Shown piece by piece: positions 25,294 to 37,261 of a stretch of DNA of 64,000 nucleotides (the stretch's first letter is position 1; each line of letters begins with the position of its first letter). The translations under genes and the position numbers were made by a program. Source of the stretch: Lithospermum erythrorhizon (Eukaryota > Streptophyta > Magnoliopsida > Boraginales > Boraginaceae); the NCBI GenBank assembly GCA_019722365.1, contig JADFUC010000983.1:186001-250000 (forward strand), read 5' to 3'. Below the pieces are notes generated by a model. It had not been told where the DNA came from, ran no database searches, and saw only the letters and a list, made by a program, of their open reading frames with translations.

Positions 25294-28035
25294 GTTGAGT
25301 ATTTTGAATCAACTTCAACATTTGTTACACCATGTGGTTCTTGTTTCTTGTTTGGAAGATACTTGTCCACTTGGGATGTATTTCAGTAGACAAAACGAAA
25401 TCCTAGTTCTAACAACTGATATGTTGAAGCTTTATTGATATACAAGCTACACTTGAATTATTTCCATCTCAAAATTACACTGGTAGTCTGGTACTAACAA
25501 GCACAAGCACTCGTTTTTCTATGAACTCTTGTCATCATCATAATTCAAAGGCAATGGCACTGACTTGAAAGCTCTGTATCCACCAACATTGTTCAGATGC
25601 TCATTCTCCAATCTGTGAACATAAACAAATATCAATTCTCCCATATCTTTAACCCATTGCCTCCAAATATATAAGGAAGCAAACAATGCATCTAAATCTG
25701 TACCTAAAGAAGTTCCAAATACCACGACGAATGATCTCCAAAGAGGCAACAACAGCAATCAAAGCTCTCCTATGGAGGATGGCAGTTCTGTGAAATCCAA
25801 CACTAGTTGCATCCACACTAGCCTGAGAAGAATGTTAATCACCTAGAACTCGAAGTTGTTAGTGTGTTGAAACAATTAAGACAATCAAGATTCAAGAAAT
25901 TCTCAATCCTTTGATGAAGTTACTTACCATGGCTACAAAATATACATATTTATTGGGGACAAGGAGTTTGTCTCTGAGCCAAGTGTTTTTCGAATTCCTG
26001 TGTAGCAAACCCCAGTCTACAACTACATCCCAATATGTATTTCCAATTGTTGTTAGCCCGGAGCTTACGAAAGCCATGATTTTCAAACTTGTTCCTTTTC
26101 TGACATCATATAATGTCCTCATTACAAGTGCTATAACTGTTGAAAAGTATCTGAGGCTGTTTAGCCCTTGCATTGAATCTTTCTCTTCAATAAAACGACG
26201 AACACACTGCAAGTTTTGCGACAACTGCCTCTGTCAGAGAACAAGTGGCAGACATGTGATTGCATTGAAGGAGTTCAATTTATTTGCAAACCTGAAGAAA
26301 TCTAGACCAAAATGGAATGATCGCGATAAGGATATTGAAAACTTGATAAATATCACTGTCATGACACTTGTGTGATCTCTTCTTGAAATCTCCCCAACCA
26401 TAGTAACAAGTGTAAAACAGCAGACTTCTCAATGCCTGAACCTGAGTTCAAGAATAGTAATAGATGTGATCATTGTTGAGGGTAAAAAGTATATCTAGTT
26501 ACAATAATGGGAGAAAGGTTATTTTTCAAGGAAAAGTCAGCAATCAAAACCTGGCTAGTAAATTGATCTGCCAAGAAGAAATCTGGGAGTGTAACCTGCA
26601 AAATTCAAAATGATTGGATGGAATTTTTTACAAAAAAATTACCGTCTTCTTGAAACCTTATTTCTAACTGATGAATACCTTATAAAGAGGAGCACAAAAA
26701 CAACGCCAAACAGATTTGAGGAGGAAATATCTACTCGAACGGTATATAACATTGAAGGGACAAAAAGCAATGAGAAGCACAACCTGGGATTATCAAAAGA
26801 AGGTTGATTAACAACTCATAGGATTGAAACAAAAAAGATTATAAATATGATCAATGAAAGAGGAAAGGCGGTTAAACTCACTGCAACAAGACATAGTGGG
26901 ACTAGTTCAGATAGCGTTTGATAACTCTTCGTGTCTGGATTCATCTCCATGTCCAAGTTTGAGAGGGTAGCAGCCAATGCAAGTACTAACAACCCTGAAG
27001 CAACAAGGAGGACTTGCCTATACCCCAGTTCTGTTCCTTGCTTGAAATTGAAGATAAAAGGGTAGTTTACTCTAAATCGTCTCCAGAAATATATGTTTCC
27101 CGAGTACATGATCATATGCAGAACAATATAACCGAATAAGCTAAAAAAAGATGAACAAGATAATCAGCTACATTAATTGATGCTGGCTTTCACTACTAAT
27201 GCTTATGATATACGGAGTACTCTTAAGATGGACAATACCTATAAAGTGGAAATATATTTTCCATATATTGATGACGCCCTTCACTACTAATGATTTCCCT
27301 TGCTCGCAAGGAAACAATGATACCAACTATTAATGCTATAGAGCATCCAGTAAATAGACCTACAACAGAAACAATACTCGGGTTAAGTTTATCATCTTAG
27401 ATGAGAAATAAGTTCCTTCTAATGACTAGAGATTCTTGAATTGTTTTGAAATAATGATAAGGAGTGAACGGAAGACATTAAACCGTGAAATCCTGAACCA
27501 ATTTATATGCATACCTAGGGAAAATGTGACTCTGTGTCTCTCCCTTTTTGCTCGAGGCCTCAAAGATTTCATCCCTTCCCTTCTGTTTCCATTACAGAAG
27601 TGTTTTATATATGTAATCTCAACCTTTTCTCTAAGTTTTGAAACCTGTTCCAAAAAGTTAATCAGACTTCTAAACTGGTATCATTGCAAGTAGATTCTTA
27701 CTAAAATTACATTGTATTTGAATGTTAAGTATATGAACTAACCTCATCAGAGCTTCCAAGATAAGAATTGTCAACCATTTCTAAGTAGGATTTTGAAGCA
27801 GTCCTTGAAGTGATCTGCATTGTTGAGGAATACATCGTGTTAGGGAGAATCGAAAAAAAAAAAATTCATTCGTGGAAATAAATTCTAGTACATCCTGATA
27901 CCTTGTCATACTTCTTCATGATCTTAGAGACCGCCAATTGGTTCAAGAAACTGCCAAATTATTCAGATATCTTCAGCCATTTCAAGAAAATTCTTTTGAA
28001 AAGTTTGCATGGGTGCATGGTATAACATGCATGAG

Positions 28036-28238
28036 CAGTGGAGGAACGGAGGCATGGGGAACACTCGCCCCCCTAAAATTTTGAAAATGATATTTTTACT
28101 ATAAAAAAAATAGAATTTACCATTTATTTATTCAAAAATTAAGTTGTTCGCACCCCTAATTTTTTGTATATTTTTTCTTCAAGTATATAATATTAGTTAC
28201 TTCGCCTTTCCTATAAAAAAATTTTGGTTCCGCCACTG
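28036..28238. mobile_element. hAT-like MITE in PHO1-like copy 1, intron 2
   Basis: Ends cagtggaggaacgga and ttttggttccgccactg are imperfect inverted repeats of the CAGTGGCGGA type. The flanks tgcatgag (28028-28035) and tggatgag (28239-28246) match at 7 of 8 positions, as expected for a hAT target duplication. Copy 2 has an uninterrupted gatgcatgag at the matching place (about 47077-47086). Confidence 0.8.
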
Positions 28239-30547
28239 TGGATGAGTCTGGTAGCTATTGAAGCTAAAGGGAAAGAACCATGGGAGCTAGCATTAACTTT
28301 CTTAATGAGTCTTCCTCTTAATCTTTGCCTCGCCTTCGCCATTTTCTTCATAGAATATTTAAGAAATGAATTATTGGTCACAGAATTATACCTGAATTTT
28401 TTCAGAAGCCTGAGGTTATGGTAGAATTCAATGAAAGCCAAACTCAGTTTCTCTTCTGCTTTTTTCAGCTCAACCTTTCTGAATGATAAATCAGAATCTA
28501 ATGAAAAGTTCAACACATTCTTGAAAATTGAACGTGGAGTTTTAGGTTCAATATTGATCTTCACTTGATTCATACAATGTAATGAAGCTTCTTTGTACTC
28601 TTCTCTCTTATGTTCATTGTTTGGTTCATCTGAAACACTTTCCCCTCCCATTTCACCTTCTTCATTTGCATCCAAATGTAAAACAAATTCTCATTATATA
28701 TGGCTCACTTATAACATATCATTAAAGAATTTTATTGATTCAGAAGATAATTAAAAACATGAGTAAATTTCGGTCAAATGAGGGACCGAAATATATCCCA
28801 AATATGATTCAATGAGTATTTTTGAATTTATCCTTTTGTTAAAATGAAACTCGGGGTCAATTTGAAAAGAAGGAATGTTCCTTCTTTGATTTGGAAAGAT
28901 TGAAAACTTGAGTTCCTAATTTGAAAGTTTGTTGATAGGGAAGCACTAAAAAAATTCATCCATTTCTCCATAACGGAGAGTGTAACGCACTCTCCAAACA
29001 ATTATGAAAAAATAGTTTTTTTCCCTCCAACTATGCTTTATACTAAACAAAAAATTTACGTTGTAACGATAAAAAACTAAGGAGTATTATTGTGTACTTA
29101 TATTCTTTATTTTTATTATTAAATAATTATAAAATTATCGTTTATAATTAAATAAGAATAATTAATACTTCAATAAATTACTTTTTAAAAATAAATTATT
29201 TAAATATTTTTTAATCTCATATTCCTAATTAATTTTTGTACTTACAAATAAAAAAATAAAAAAATTGACGTTAATAATTATTACAACAAAGGAAAGTTAC
29301 AAACAACTTGAAATTCAGTACAATAAGCAAAGCAAGCGGTACCACTAATGAAACAAAAATAATCAAGATATTGAAAGATATTAAAAGATCAATTTCACTA
29401 AAAAGATATTGAAATGATTATTGCTAGGATCCATTTCACTAAAAAATAAAAAAGTAAGAGTTTAGTAAAGAATAATAGAATAGTTATATTGAAAATATAC
29501 GATTTTTTTTTTGTATCCAAATCAAATGAACTAAGTCTTTATTTATAAAGTATAAAAAATGATGAATTTTATATATCACTTTTAAAAATAATTTATTATA
29601 AAATAATCAATCTCAAATAATCGAATGCAGATATAAAAATCCGAAAATCCAGCAACCTATGGCAGCAACACGTATGAATGGACATTATCTTTATCACCCT
29701 TAGTTTGTGGCTATTCACATGGGCATGTGTGGAGGGTGACACTCCTTCCAGTACGCCCAATATCTGCCTTTGGCTGTTTCTATTTTTTCCTCGACTTATA
29801 ACGACATATACTTTATAGTTGGCAATTTAACTTATAAATCGCAACTTATAAGAATGAATTATAAGTTTATCACCCTGTTTAATTGCCGATTAACATAAAT
29901 TGCAAATCGATGATAATTTTTTGAAATGATATAAGTGCCAAAGAAACGACTAATAAAGCGACATCAAACTAGAAAGTTTATGAAAGTATTTGTTATTAAA
30001 TAAGAGTAATTCAAGTAACTTATTTGTCAAACTAGAAAATAAGTTTGCAAAAACAATTTGTGAAAAAAGTTAGAATTGAATTTTTGAATCAACTTTGTAA
30101 GTTACTTGAATCTTATAAGCTGAGCGGTTAAAATATTTGTTAAATACTTATTTTTACCAAATAAACTTATAAGTTGATTTTGAAAGCTTTAGCCAAACAC
30201 CTCCTATATTTCATTACACCTCATCTTCTCAACCTTTTTCGATACTTCATTGTAGGCATTCAACAGTTGAATCACAAAATTAAAAAACCCTATTATGGAT
30301 ATGCAAATATTAGAAATTAAGTACATTGTCTCTTTATAATACTTCCCACATATATCATAATATTTTCAACAATTTATTTCTAAAAAAATTACACTTGTTC
30401 GGTAAACCATTGTAAACATTAAAATTTAAAATTATTAATTAATTAATCATAAAATAACAATGCTTCAAATACTTAATGAGTGGTTGGTACACCATATATT
30501 GGAAAAGATTTCATCAACCAGTCACCAATAAATCAACAAACTCAGAT

Positions 30548-30605
30548 AAACTTCCTATGATATCTTTAGTATTTATAAACTTCCTATGATATCTTTAGTA
30601 TTTAT
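30548..30605. repeat. 29-bp direct tandem duplication
   Basis: Two identical adjacent copies of a 29-bp unit beginning aaacttcctatgatatc. Exact identity suggests a recent event or an assembly artefact. Confidence 0.85.
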
Positions 30606-31749
30606 AAATCAACAATTAATACTGCTTTTTTTCATAATTTTTAATTTTTAATTTTTAATTTTGCAATTATCAATTACGTTAGAAATTTTAAAATTCCGAT
30701 CTCACATTAATCATGACTCCCCATTTAAAAGTACCACATATATTCGCCTCACAATCAACTAGTATTCTATTAATAATCAAAATCTTACCCCTTTGGTCCT
30801 TTCACCAAAATTATTCATTTTAGATTAATTATTATCAAAACTATTGTGAAATTGATGTGAATATCATTGGGGCATTATGTGAAGAAAATAACAATAATTG
30901 ATAAGATTTTTTATTGAATTCTAGTATAAAAGAACGATATGAGCATGTAGTCTACTAAATAATAAAAGGGTAATAACGTCTTTATTGAGTTCCGTTTAAT
31001 AAAGGGTAATAATGTCATCCACCAATGAGAAAGGTGTGCAACATTTAAAATAATATAAGGATACAACATTAATTAAATTATACAATTGGTACCGTGCAAC
31101 TTTACGATGAATCTCAGCACTCCTTTGCCCTACATGCATTATTTTTGCTTACAATGATGGCATAAACAATTAGAGTTTATTGGGTAATTTTCAGCTTTGT
31201 TTTCCGTCGAAGCTATCTCGACGGTTGGTTGTTTCTCTGCTTTGGTTGAGAGGTGAGGAAATGAGACCATGATGTTTTGTACTTTGTTGGTATGTGACTA
31301 TATGTGTGCAATGATGGAGTGTTTGGGAAATACATGGGAGGGATTATTAATTTTTGTTTTATTATTTGTATTAATGATATAATTGATATTACTATTTAAA
31401 AGTACTTAAATTTCTTTTTTATTTAAAATTGTGATCCAACGTTTTAATATTTTTGTGAAAATATCATTTGATCTTTAATGAAAATTTCGCCAATGAATAA
31501 CTTGATCTAAAAACTAAGGGGTGTTTGTTAAACTCATTAATCACTTAAAATTAATTAATTCAATACTTAATTTATTAAGTTTATTTGTTAATGAAATATT
31601 TTAAGTATTTAATAAGTACTTATCAAAATCTTTTAAAAAATTTAAGCGAATATCATCTACTATTTTTCTCCTCTTAAAAAAATCGCCGAGCAAAGTTCAA
31701 ATTCAGATACTTCTCCTCCCATAATTTTCTTCACATCTCACCTGGGCCT

Positions 31750-32475
31750 CCATTATTATTATTATTTTTATCATTAATATTATTACATAATAATAATAAC
31801 GATAAAAATAATAATAATAATATAATAATAAATAATAATATTAATAATAAGAATAATCAAAATAAATAATAATAATAATACTAACAAAATATAATAATAA
31901 ACACACAATAAATATAATAATAATAAATAATAATAATAAAAATGATAATAATAATTAAAATAATAATAAATTTGAAAAATAATAATAATAAAAACAATAA
32001 TAATAAAAATAATAATAAAACAATAATAATAATAATAATAAATCAATAATAATAATAATAATCATAATAATAATAATAATATTAAAACAATCATAATAAT
32101 AACAAAATAATAATAAATAAACATGAAAATAATAATAATAATAATAGCAAAAAATAATAAAAATAAAAACAATAATAATAAAAATGATAATAATAATAAT
32201 AATAATAAAAAATAAAAATAATAATAATAATAATAATAACAAAATAATAATATTAAAATAATAATATTAATAAATATTAATAATAAAAAACAATAATAAT
32301 AATGTAAAAATAATAATAATAATAATAACAATTATAGTAATAATAATTATAATAATAATAGTAAAAATAAAATAATTATATTAATATTATTATAATAATA
32401 ATAATCCTTATTTTTGCTATTATTATAATTAATGATAATAATAACTATTATAATAATTGTAATAATTAATAATAT
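31750..32475. repeat. Long AAT/TTA microsatellite
   Basis: Roughly 720 bp made almost only of AAT/ATA/TAA triplets with scattered interruptions (acaat, aaaat, gataat). Its left edge switches strand sense (attattatt, then aataataat), giving self-complementary DNA. Open frames here are composition artefacts. No gene is present. Confidence 0.9.
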
Positions 32476-33369
32476 ATTTTAGTACTCATATTTGTTTTAT
32501 TCATATTACTAATATTTATTTATTTATCTATTGTAGTATTATTTATTTAATATATGATGCATATATATAAATGAAATAGAGTATGGGTAAAAGTTATCAA
32601 TACAACTCAATTTAAGTCTTTTTCTTTGAACTGTTATCAAATACCTAAATATTTTCAAGATTCGGGGATCAGCTTAGCCATTCAGCTAATTTCGTACTTC
32701 ACTTTGGGCTGATTTAACAATAATTCTAAATCGATAGGGCAAACAAACTTAAAAGTATTGCTCGGGAGAAATTTAGCTTAAACCATATCAAGATGTACAT
32801 TCTTGGAATCTTAAACTAAGTAATATGAAATACCTTTGTGTGTTTATTTGAAGAATGATATCAGACTAGAAATGAAATTGAACCAAAAACTCCATACAAA
32901 TTTACCTTCTTTTCCAAAGCCTGAGGGTGAATAGTTGCCATTCATTTCAAGATTCACCATATCCTGAACTGTTAGAGATTTATGCACTTTTAGTCTCAAA
33001 GCAATGAGAGCATCCATTCGTCTACTCAACTCCTCAGCCTCCATTTTCACTTGTTCAACTTTACCCTTATAAAAATGGACAACCTTATTGAATTCAACAT
33101 CAAGTTTCTTGAAGAAAACCATCTCCTTTTCCCCTCCTTCCTCTGGAGACATGAGAAACATTGTATGGTATTCTTCTTGTTTTGCACCAACATCACTCAC
33201 TAATATCACCTCTTCATGGTTATTTGGAGATGCTATAGGACTATGGAGTGTACTTGTCAGTCCAATGGAGGTTTTGTACAATGACATACTCTTCCTGAAA
33301 GAAGATCTCTGTTCCATTTTGATTGGCACTTCTGCTGTATTCTTCTGCTTATAATGCAATATATCTTTT

Positions 33370-33475
33370 GATAAATTGTATGTAATATTGAAGAATTAGT
33401 CTTCATGATTACAATGAGATGTCATCCTTTTATATACTACTCTATCAAACCCTATATTGACACGGGCCTAATTTA
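33370..33475. repeat. ~106-bp insertion in the SPX exon of PHO1-like copy 1
   Basis: Compared with copy 2, the exon is continuous up to 33369 and again from 33476. The DNA between has no counterpart, brings an in-frame stop on the minus strand and lacks GT/AG borders at its ends, so it is not an obvious intron. No clear terminal repeats were seen. Confidence 0.7.
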
Positions 33476-33560
33476 ATAAGCTTTTGAAATAATTATAATC
33501 CAAATATGCATCGTGCCATTCTTGCACCATTTGAGAAATATATTCTTTCCCAAACTTCAT

Positions 33561-34405
33561 CTTGTTGAAGTGCTTTTTGTCCCAAATATATGTCTATATT
33601 ACCAAAGGAATAGGACGAAATTACAAGTCTTTGAGGATGAGTACACAACTGGATTCTTGGCTATCTCACAAATAATGACAAAACCATAGTTATCAAATGA
33701 AGTATATGATAGGGTTATTCATGAGAATTGAAGGCTCATTATTAGATGAAATTTGGACACATTTTAGTTGTCATTTTTATTTTTATGTGTTGAGTTTTTA
33801 ACATTAATTACCTTTTAGGTATATTGAAAAAAGTTTCAAGAACTGATATCTTTAAAATATATTTTAAAGATGAATCTAATTATATTAATTTTATATTGGT
33901 CAAAACTTGACATCAGATAGATTGCTTACTCATTTTGCACCAAGAAGTTATTGCTAACCCTTTTCATTCCGGGACATGATTTGATTTTAACCCGTTATTT
34001 CACGAGGTGTTATTTTCGACTCATGTGATTTTCGACCAGTTTCACTTCGAGAAATGATCTTGAACTATTGTAATAGAAAATGTCACTTAAAATATTACAT
34101 ATGATCCAATCTTTTTCCAAACAAGCTTTAAATATGTAACTAAACTAATAAATATGTTTACCATAAATATAACGTTTTTTTCTATCTGGTGTCCTAGAAC
34201 ACATGGTAATATTGGCAAATGCACAAATTAAGAATATAATACACCTACATTATTGATAAGATTCTCAATAGATAATGTGCATTTATTGTTTGTTTTAAGA
34301 TTCCTTTTCCGCTATATTAATACATGAAAAGTTGGCCGGATTAAATTGATAGAACTTTATTCTCTTAAAATTGATTTGTTTGACATATTAGATATTTCTA
34401 GCACG
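33561..34405. other. Intergenic DNA upstream of PHO1-like copy 1
   Basis: AT-rich 5' flank of the pseudogene. I see no further gene, and no promoter element that I would single out. Confidence 0.4.
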
Positions 34406-35107
34406 CAGGGCAGGCCCTTATGTATGGTGGTCAAGTGAAATCGCACAAGACCCCTATTATCTTAGAGCCTCAATTCTAGAATAATATGAATATGGTAGAT
34501 AGTTACATGCTATACATTGTCAAATCAAAACCACATCTCACATAGTTAGTGAATTAAATACATAGTATAAGAATTTGAAATGGTTAGTAAATCAGATACA
34601 AAGTATAAAAATTTGGAATTAATGGTATAATGAGGTTTAAATCTTTCCATCCTCAATATTCCTTTGTCTAATTAAATAATAATTATGAATTCTATGTATA
34701 TATACGCTTTTGCTAATTAAGATGCATATTCATGTTTTTTTAAAGAATATTTTTTATTTCAATTATCTTAATTTTTATAAAATTATAAATTAATTATCTC
34801 AAATATACATAAAATTACTATGAGGCTAATTAATATGACTACTCAAGCTCTCCATACATAGCATTTTTATTTAAGAAGATAGAAAACATTGATAATAATC
34901 ATGATATTACACATTTTTGCATCAAAAAATATTTAACAATTGAATTTTTGAAATTTTCATTTTCATTATTCTTATAGAAATATGATTGATATATATTAAA
35001 ATTTATTATTTAAAAAATATTATACGAAGTAATTCCCTAATTTCTCTTTTTCAAGGAACCTCAATTTCTCTTTTCGCACAGGCCCCAAAACCTTAGTAAC
35101 AGCCCTG
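34406..35107. mobile_element. hAT-like non-autonomous element
   Basis: The sequence starts with cagggcaggccc and ends with acagccctg, giving a 6-bp perfect terminal inverted repeat (CAGGGC) with further similarity inward (tcgcacaagacccc and tcgcacaggcccc near the two ends). The 8-bp flanks ctagcacg and ctacgaag agree at 5 of 8 positions. The 702-bp interior is AT-rich and non-coding. Old, diverged copy. Confidence 0.5.
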
Positions 35108-36479
35108 CTACGAAGGGAATACCGATTGAGTTTACATCATTTTGCACAAAAAGCAGACCTCCACTCCACAATATATTGATGGCTCGACAAATTGACAAAA
35201 CCTTTTTGAGTGCATGCCAATTAATAAATGATTGCATTATATTGTTCTTAATAATAAGGGACACTGAAAACAAATAAATTTAAATTGTCTTCATTTCTAT
35301 TTATTTTAATTAACATTTTTTATTTTTATTCTTTTATTTTGACCACAAATTACTTTTTGTTTCATATTTTAACAAAGAATAAAAATTATATAATTGGTTT
35401 TGTTTTTATAAAATATTTTCATAATATAATTCTTGCCTCTTTTTATAATTAAAAATCTTATTCATGGTCAAAGATTTAAATAATAATAAAAAACAATGGG
35501 ATATTGTATAGATTTTTTCCTAAAATAGTGCTACGACCAAATGCTACAAAACAAGCTTCACAAAATGTAATGAAAACTTCCTAGCCAAAATGTTGCTCGA
35601 GAATGAGTTGTGTTTTATACACCAAAATACATTTACTCTTACATAAATAGTGAAAAACACATGAAAATAACTCATTCCGACCCAAAGGCACCTTAATCAA
35701 GAAGTCTCTCAACTACCCCAATTACAACCCAAACCCTACTAATTAATTTCTCCACCAAATTCCAAACAACTATTGTGCCTACATGGAAAAGGAAGACGAT
35801 AACGGTGGCAGCAATTGCAACCGTTGAAGTACTAATACAATTCATGTTCATGCATAAAAATATGAACTAAATCTAGGCATTTGTGAAAAATCACTTGATT
35901 ACAGAACTCGACTTTATGTAAGTAGTCACTTGACTATGGTTCTTGATCAATTCAAATAATCTAAATTCACTTATGAATTCACATAATGATTAATTAATTT
36001 TTCAATAATCACTTGACTATTGAACTTGACCAATTCAAATAATCTATATCCAATTTTTTTTAATTAATTCACATAATAATTAATTATATTTTTTAATCCA
36101 TTCACATAATGATTAACTAATTTTTTTTAATCAAATCATAAAAAGTTAAATTGAAATACCAAATTCTCAAAATCATTAAAAACTACTCTGGTTATATCAT
36201 TAGCCTATTGGCAATGATAAAATTTGACATAATTAAATAGAGATAAGACTATTTTAGACAAAAATTGATATAAATTTGTCAAAGTTGCTCTGAATATATC
36301 ATTAGCCATATAATAATGTTCAAAAATAAAAATCAATAAGATTATTCAATTCAAAGGCATGAAAGGACGCATTATATGATTATTATATGTATTTTTTTCT
36401 TTAACAATAGAAGTTACAAATTACATACGATGTTAGACACTAATTAAATTATAAGCTAAGAAAACGAGAGACTAAAGAA
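35108..36479. other. Intergenic DNA with short direct repeats
   Basis: Gene-free and AT-rich. At about 35925-36130, variants of cacttgactat, caattcaaataatct and attcacataatgattaa recur at intervals of 50-90 bp, a decayed tandem array. Confidence 0.45.
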
Positions 36480-36735
36480 ACAGGTTGTCTTCTCCTCAAG
36501 TCCGGCCGCATGAACCATCGCCTTTGCTTGATATCGCATCAAGACCACGTGAATCGGCTTGAAATCCCACGGTTGGCATCGGAAAGTTCGTCGAGCAAAG
36601 GCCTCGAATTCTCGTGATAACGGGTGCACACATAACTCCGAGGAAGTATGTGTATAATATACCTCTCCTCGCTAGGAATCGAACCTGAGACCTCTTGGAT
36701 AGAGGCTCAGGCCGGGTACCACTAGGCTATAATTG
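36480..36735 (-). mobile_element. tRNA-derived SINE-like element (minus strand)
   Basis: Read on the minus strand, TAGCCTAGTGG (A box-like) is followed about 35 bp later by GGTTCGATTCC (B box-like), then by a GC-richer body of about 200 bp. This is the usual head of a plant SINE. The head is too diverged from a cloverleaf for a real tRNA gene. Confidence 0.55.
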
Positions 36736-36844
36736 TTTTCCTTTTAAAGTATGCAACAATTCTAAATTGTTTCCCTTTTCAATTCAAGAATGCAATAATC
36801 TACGACATAGTAAAATTCAAGTAACAACTATGGGCGAGTAAGCC

Positions 36845-36990
36845 AAGGGATTGGTCTGGTGGAGTTAGAAAATAAAAAAAGAGTCCTGACAATTCAAAGG
36901 TTGCAGGTTTGATTTCCACTAGTCTCCTTTGGGGGAGAAGATCTGTGAGAACCACCATAAGCACTCAAAAAGAGTCCGCGCATGCCTCAT
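36845..36990 (+). mobile_element. SINE-like fragment
   Basis: TTGGTCTGGTGG and GGTTTGATTTCC resemble A and B boxes. The body runs to ccataagcactc. Degraded. Confidence 0.35.
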
Positions 36991-37179
36991 TCTTGATTCT
37001 GGTACATCCCTTTATCCTAAACTTTTCGGATTAAAAAAAAACTATCAGCGAGTGTTTACATGATTGGCTTTCAATTAATAAATAATCAAGGCGGAGACGG
37101 GAAGTTAGACCTTAAAGTGATTCATGACCATTATATTAGAGTATCTCAATTTTATTTTGATCCAACTAATATGTTGGGT

Positions 37180-37255
37180 GGAGATTTGGTATAGTGACTA
37201 GACACTTATTTGTATGGATATAGACCGAGGGTTCAAATCTCTTCTATTTTTTTTG
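37180..37255 (+). mobile_element. SINE-like fragment (tRNA-derived head)
   Basis: TGGTATAGTGA and GGTTCAAATCTC at A/B box spacing, followed by a T-rich end. It lies directly before the LINE. Confidence 0.4.
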
Positions 37256-37261
37256 GGTAAA

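Larger units (their letters stand above)
28766..32814. repeat. ~4-kb expansion of intron 1 in PHO1-like copy 1
   Basis: Both sides align with the short intron of copy 2 (47617-47990): the left with ttattgattcagaagataat, the right with aagtaatatgaaatacc. The DNA between is absent from copy 2. It has no coding potential, is very AT-rich, and includes a 29-bp tandem duplication (30548-30605) and the AAT microsatellite. Parts at about 29770-30200 and 31520-32745 have MITE-like ends (gtttggctaaagc in inverse; gtgtttgtt and gcaaacaaac), so it is probably a nest of small elements. I could not define a single parent element. Confidence 0.65.
25519..33560 (-). pseudogene. PHO1-like phosphate exporter, copy 1, disrupted
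   Basis: PHO1-family membrane proteins carry an N-terminal SPX domain, which senses inositol pyrophosphates, and a C-terminal EXS domain. Thirteen exons match copy 2: 13, 25519-25612; 12, 25704-25842; 11, 25928-26206; 10, 26292-26441; 9, 26551-26595; 8, 26679-26783; 7, 26882-27140; 6, 27239-27359; 5, 27515-27644; 4, 27743-27814; 3, 27902-27950; 2, 28392 to about 28680; 1, 32906-33560. Lesions: about 106 bp inserted in the SPX exon, making a stop after YFKSLLN; loss of the exon 2 acceptor region; 4 kb gained in intron 1; and a 1-bp deletion in exon 12 (139 versus 140 nt) leading to an early TGA. Exons 3-11 stay open, and exon 7 is intact here, unlike in copy 2. It could still yield a partial transcript. 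Confidence 0.85.

Noticed and set aside
25911..26375. 154-codon plus-strand open frame
   Set aside because: It is antisense to exons 10-11 of PHO1-like copy 1. The minus-strand reading matches the family motifs.
31783..32331. Three long minus-strand open frames made of Leu, Ile and Tyr
   Set aside because: They are reading frames of the AAT/TTA microsatellite and have no protein composition.
36600..36735. Possible tRNA gene on the minus strand
   Set aside because: A and B boxes are present, but the sequence does not fold into a convincing cloverleaf and continues into a SINE-like body.
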